A stretch of DNA of 45,000 bases, from contig CAJNDS010002302.1 of assembly GCA_905221605.1 (NCBI GenBank), positions 220,001 to 265,000 of the forward strand, given 5' to 3'. The stretch comes from Symbiodinium natans. Its lineage: Eukaryota; Sar; Dinophyceae; Suessiales; Symbiodiniaceae. The notes under the pieces are model-generated. The model saw nothing but the letters and a program-made list of their open reading frames with translations. It searched no databases and was not told the DNA's origin. Of the stretch, positions 30,301 to 36,300 are shown piece by piece (position 1 is the first letter of the stretch; each line of letters opens with the position of its first letter). The translations under genes and the position numbers were made by a program.

Positions 30301-33300
30301 GCGAGGCGGAGGTAAAGGAGGTCCTTCCTCATCAGCAAACCGAAGCGCCGGTTTTTTCCCCTTGAGACGATGCTCTGGAGGAGAAGGCTCCTGTTCTTCT
30401 ACCACCCCTTCCAGCTCCAATTCAGGCGGTTCCTTTATATTGGAAAAAATCGTAGCGCAGGGAAATAACACCAGTTCATCCGGATCTTTTGCAGTCCCTT
30501 GAGCTTCCACCCAATAACCACCAGGTAGGTCATCGCATGGACCCAAAAGAAGCGCAGGCTGCGTACGATCGACCCATTGCCGACCTTTCTTTGTTCCATC
30601 CGGACCCAGCAACTCCCACGGACGACGTTTGACTTGAATCTGAGCACCAAAAGGAAGCAATGCCTTAGGATTTAACCCCAACTCCCTTTCAGCTTTCTGC
30701 CACCGTAACATTGACCAATGGCGAGCAGCCAGTGCCCAGTACGCCGGCCCGAGTCGCGCCTCCTTTAAGAGCGACCTGACACCACGTTTGAATAAACCCA
30801 CACATGCTTCAGCGCGCCCATTTGTTTGCGGGACTCCAGGATCACCAGTGGTCCTATATATCAGACGAGTTTCACAAAAGGACCGGAAGCGTGCATTGAC
30901 AAACTCCCCCGCTCGATCTGAGTGGATTCTCAACACCGGATACCCATGTCTCTGCAAGCGCACCATCATCCTTTGAACTGCCGACAAAACAGTTGTTTGC
31001 TGTTTATCCACAATCGGCTCCACCATAACGAAGTTGATCATACGGACAGGTTGGGTCAAGTGGTCCTTCAGTTCCTTCCAGGATTTTTCAGAAGCTTGGA
31101 TTTTCAACACCTCTGCCTCCAGAACTGGCGCAGGTTCCACCGGCGCAGAGTCTTCCTCCTCGAAGTTAGCGACTGCATCGCCTAACCATTCTCCGACACC
31201 AGCACCTTCATCTGCCTGATCTTCCACCTCATCCGCATCTTCCTCCTTTTCTGGAGGGCGACCCACATTGGGATCCAACATTGGAAATTGATAGACACCA
31301 ATAACAGCGTGTCGTGGCTTCTGCTGGTGAGCATCCTTTGAACACTTGTATGGACCCGCTAAGTCCAATGATAAAGTGTAAGCATCCCCATGCTTTCGCC
31401 TCAAATGGCGACGCTCTTTTCCAGCAGCAGACACACAGATTTGACAATCACGTCTGAAGGGAATATGCCCCCTTAGGCAATGGTCACGGAAAGCTCGCTC
31501 CTCAGTCGTCAACCTCCGTAACGTCCCTTTGCGTTCTTCTTTTTGTAACACCGCAGCTTCCCGTTCAGCATCGCTCTCATGCAACCATTGTGCCAACCTG
31601 TGACGTATTCTTTTAACCAATCCAAACGCCCATCGCGCCCATATAGAGGATTGTCCCATACGCTCTTCCAGGGTAGAAGCGAATGTTGCTGACCACGGAA
31701 CAACCACGCGAACTTGTTCTAACGATTCCCATAGTTCCATATCAGACACCAGGAAAGTCGTAGGTTTCACCAGAGCATGTCCCAACGCTCCTTGATCAAA
31801 GTGTGCAGCGTACATTCCATAACGCTCACAAAAGCTTTTCACCTCTGGCCAACTCCAGAAGGTAGGACTTGAGAGCCCTTCCTGAGAACCATCCACCAGA
31901 TCCTCAGCACTCAAGACCGTTTTGCCGTTCTGAGAGAAATCTTTCCCTATGAGTTCAGGGTCCCCAGGGCTTTCCATGCCAAAGAAGACAGAACTTCCAT
32001 TGATGACTTCAGCAGTTCCACACCTTGAATGCACCGCCACGTCATATAGGAAAAGCATCTTCAGAAGTAAAACACCATCCTTTTGAGCTAATTCTTGATG
32101 TGGCCAAGGAAGACTTTTTAACCCCAACCGTTCAGGCCCACAGCGTCGGCGTAATACAGGTGGACCACCGTCTTCACCTCTCAACCTTGACACTGTCCTG
32201 CATGGAGGTCCTCCCACCACAGCAACCACCTTTCCTTCAGCCGCCAGATGCAGAAGATACTTCCAGACGCTCGAATTATGTAGGTCACCGCCTTTTGTCA
32301 AATCCAGCTCCAGTACCTCCACATCCCGACTGGGAAAATGCCATTTTTGTTTTCCCGAAAATAGGTGTACCACCACCCTTTTTGCTCGTGCCAGCCGTCT
32401 CCTTTTATGACGGTTGAAAGGCAACGCTGCAATATCTCCACGTGGCAACAGCTCCATCAGCATATTTTCTGGTATATCCCCATAATACCACCGAAGAAAT
32501 CTCCAGCATGCCTGGACGAACTCCTCCTCATTCGCTGACGCTGTCCGCGCTGCGCTTTGCAACGACGTTTTTACAGCCACCTCGTTGTCCGTATTCGGAC
32601 ACCCTTGAACCATACGTGCCACCTTCAAAGCTTGCTTTGGTGAGCACCAATCCATTTCATCAATGATCTGAAGCGCCACCTCCTTTTCCAAACAAGGGCA
32701 CCCATTCAGATCACGAACGCGAAGTTCCCCCAGAACAGGATGTGAGGCTGTGCACTTGCCACCACGCCACTGAACTCTGAGACCAACCAAGGCGCTCGCT
32801 TTGCCAATTGGCACTAGTGGATCTACCATTTCAGGAGTTACCAGGGTCCCACCTGGGGTAATACACATCTCCCGAGATCCAACAGCTAAAGACACCAACA
32901 CCTTTTGCTGCGGAAGCTGTTCTCCAGGACGAAGTGATCTGAGAGGATGTGATGCTCCCGAGTCCAACATGCCCATTCCCGAACACTCATTGGTGTCAGA
33001 AACCCTGGCCACATGTAGAACGCATACTCCTCGGCCTTCTCCCTGCTTCGGCAACAACGTGGCATCCGACGAACCGACTCCACAGTCCGCCCTTCCATTC
33101 CTCCATTGAGAATGGGACCAAGACGCACGCTGCCTTTCAGCATGCAAAACCATTTTTTCAGCTGTTTTGTAATCCATAACCAAACAGCCATGTTCAAACC
33201 ACAAGAGCTGGTCCAGCGAAGATTTTGCACCCACGTGACACATCCCATTGATCACCGTGAGGTTCGCCCCAAACTCCAAAATCAACCAGAGAGGGATAAT

Positions 33301-36300
33301 CAGGGGCCCATTGTCTTCCCTAATCAACGTCCCTTTCTCTGTAATCCTCATTGCCACACCACCAAGCGCGCTTTGCACCATAACAGTAGTGTCGGGTAAA
33401 CATTCCCATGGAAAAAGCGTCCGCACAAGATGCGTAGCAGCCGTATCCACCAACGCCACTCTCCTTTCCTGCTGAAACAATCCAGATCCACATAACATTC
33501 GAACACTGGGATCCCCGCTGATGCTGACTGCGCTGATGACAGCTTCATAGATTTCAGCACTTCCAACGCTTCAGCAAGGACTTGATTGGGTGTTGATGGT
33601 GATGAGGGACTTGCAGAACCTTTATCCAATCCCGCATTAGCCGTCTCATCTCCCCCTTCAGCTACCTCTGCCTTTTTGGCATTTCCCCATTTCGCACCTT
33701 TGCCGCCCTTTCCCCCTTTGGGAGAATTCCCTTTAGATCTACTCCTCTCAGGGTTTGAGTCCACATTGGAACTTGCACCATCCTTATATGGACATTGCGG
33801 CTGCAGATGGCCAACGGCCCCACACTCAAAACATCTTCCTCGCTCAAGGGAGTCTTTGTCATGGCGGAATTTACAGCGGGCTCCGAACTTGCAACCTGCA
33901 TCGGTCTTCCCATATATCCAACAGAAAGGACGTTCACCATCTCCGCTGTACCTTTTTCCTTTCCCTTTGCCTTTGTCACCCTCCTCTGTCTCGTCACCAG
34001 TTCCCTTTTGGGCCTTATTTAACCTGGCCCTTTTCTTGGCGTCCGAGTCCTGCTTCACCTCTTGTTCACCAGCACTATGCAATAGCAGTTCAAACTCTGC
34101 CTGTAACATTTCAGCTAGTTGTGTCGCAGTTTCAGAGGTCGGCGAGTAGTCCACCCCCAATTTCTCCCGAAAGGATGCCACTCTGAAATGCACCGTAGGG
34201 TGTTTTGCCAGCAACGCGGATGATAAAGCATCCAATCCCTTGATAAGCAAGGTAGCGTCCGGCTCGGATGCTCGCAGCTCCCTTAATCGGGAACGCCATT
34301 GCGCCCATTGTCGCACTCCCTTAATAGCCTCTGAAATTGAGGTTGCTGAAGATGGTTGCACCAAGAAGTTCAACATTGTGCTGCGCTCATTTGCTCCACC
34401 TGGTTGGTAGACCGTCAGCAATTTGTAAAATATCATCACTGACCCCAACATTCGAGTGGAAACGATCTCGGTCTTCAATCTCTCCGGGATCGCCTGTAGC
34501 AGCAAAGACACCGCTCTCTGCTCCAACAAAACATGCACAGTTTGAACCACTTTGAGCCCTTCTAGCTCAGCCTTGATGCCCAACCTTTCCAGTGGAGAAA
34601 CACTCAACCATTTGGCATACGCTTGATATGCCTTTGAGTAGACACATTGCCACCACACTCTTCCTGTATCTGTCAGCGAAGACAACATTGGTTCGATCAT
34701 TGCGATCCAATCACCCAGTGCCGTCGGATTGCTTGGTGTGTAGTCTGCCAAAGTTGGAAGGCTCATCACATGCTTCCCGAGAGCCTCCGGACGTTCGGTT
34801 CCAGAACTATCACCAGTGACTGGCATACCGCGTGGCACCACTGCTCCAGGAGGTAAACTGACCCTACCACCAGGCCCTTGAGGTAGTCCATGTCCTATAC
34901 CGGGCGTAACAGCTGTGAGCGGAACCTTTTCTAATTCCAACTTCCCAGCGACCATTTTCCACCGATACGGAACATCATCCACCATTGTATATCCACCCGA
35001 TCCTGCTGAGTTCTCTTGCATTGCAGTTTCCCGAGCTGAAACAAAACCGGGCTGGTTCCCCGCAGGTGCGACAGAACCATCAACACCTGATGGCATGGAA
35101 GTCATCGGAACATGTGTTAAACCAGGTGGTCCACTTGCATATCCACCACTTGCAGGACCTCCCGTGGGGTAATTCAATGGAGGCAATCTGGAGGGTTTCT
35201 TCCCTTCAGCTACATGCATCATTGGCACTTCTTTTTCATCCTCCACTTGAACATCCCCCTTCCTGGACCCAGGCAAGGATTGAAGATCACAACCCTTTGG
35301 CAGGTCGTAGCCCTCAATAGGCAGCCATGTCCCATCAGGCAACACAGTCCAAAAACCACCCATACCATCCGTGTAGAAAACTTGTCCTGGCAGGTACTGC
35401 TTCTCTGGAGTCATTCCTAGAGGATATGCCGTGTTTGCGTCCACCACTCCAGAGCTCCGTGCCCTTGAAGCTGACCCAGATGCAGCAGAGGTATAGCTTT
35501 TTTCCTCCACCCGATGCAACCTGTTCCCCAGCTCCTTTGTCTGCACAAGCAACTCTTTCAGCGCACGCTTCACCACCGCCATATCTTCAGATTGCTCTTC
35601 ACCACTAACATCAGGAATGAGTTCTTCGTCGGCTTGCACTCCACCAATAGTACCTCGTTCCATTTGTCCCATTAAGCCTGACGATGGTCTCTCAACAGGT
35701 GCAGGTTCCTGACCCAAAAGATCTTGCAGCGAAGGCGGTCTCCTCGTACCTTCACCACTCCTATCCCCTCCGCTCGCGGGAAGACTTGCCGGCCTTGATT
35801 GCCTAAGTCTCATTTCTTCTTGAGCCCGCTCGCTCCAGAAAGGATTTGCTGCTTGAACCGGAACCACTTCGTTTTCCACCTGAGGCGTTGGTTGTATCAT
35901 TGCAACCTCCCTACCATCTGTCAGCGCTTGTACCATTTGTTGTCGATCTTCACCCCCATCACCACGATTTCCTTCGGCTTCATTGGCCGTTGGCGACAGT
36001 CCAGGCTCAGAGCGACGCCGCATCATGTCCATGGCGTTAAACAAACGAAAAATCTTTACCAACTCCGCAGGAAGCCTAATTTGGGCTCATAACCTACGGG
36101 GGGCAACCGAAGGAGGACAGGGAACAAAACAGTCAACCCCAACAGAAGCCCTTAATACCCCTGGAACAACCAACAACCGAACAGCAAGACCCCAAACCAA
36201 GGGCACACTTTTTACGAAACCTTCGACCGCTTTGGTCATGGCTTGAGCCAACGATTATCGGGTTCATTGACCCTTTAACTTCCAATACCAACTCCTTTCT

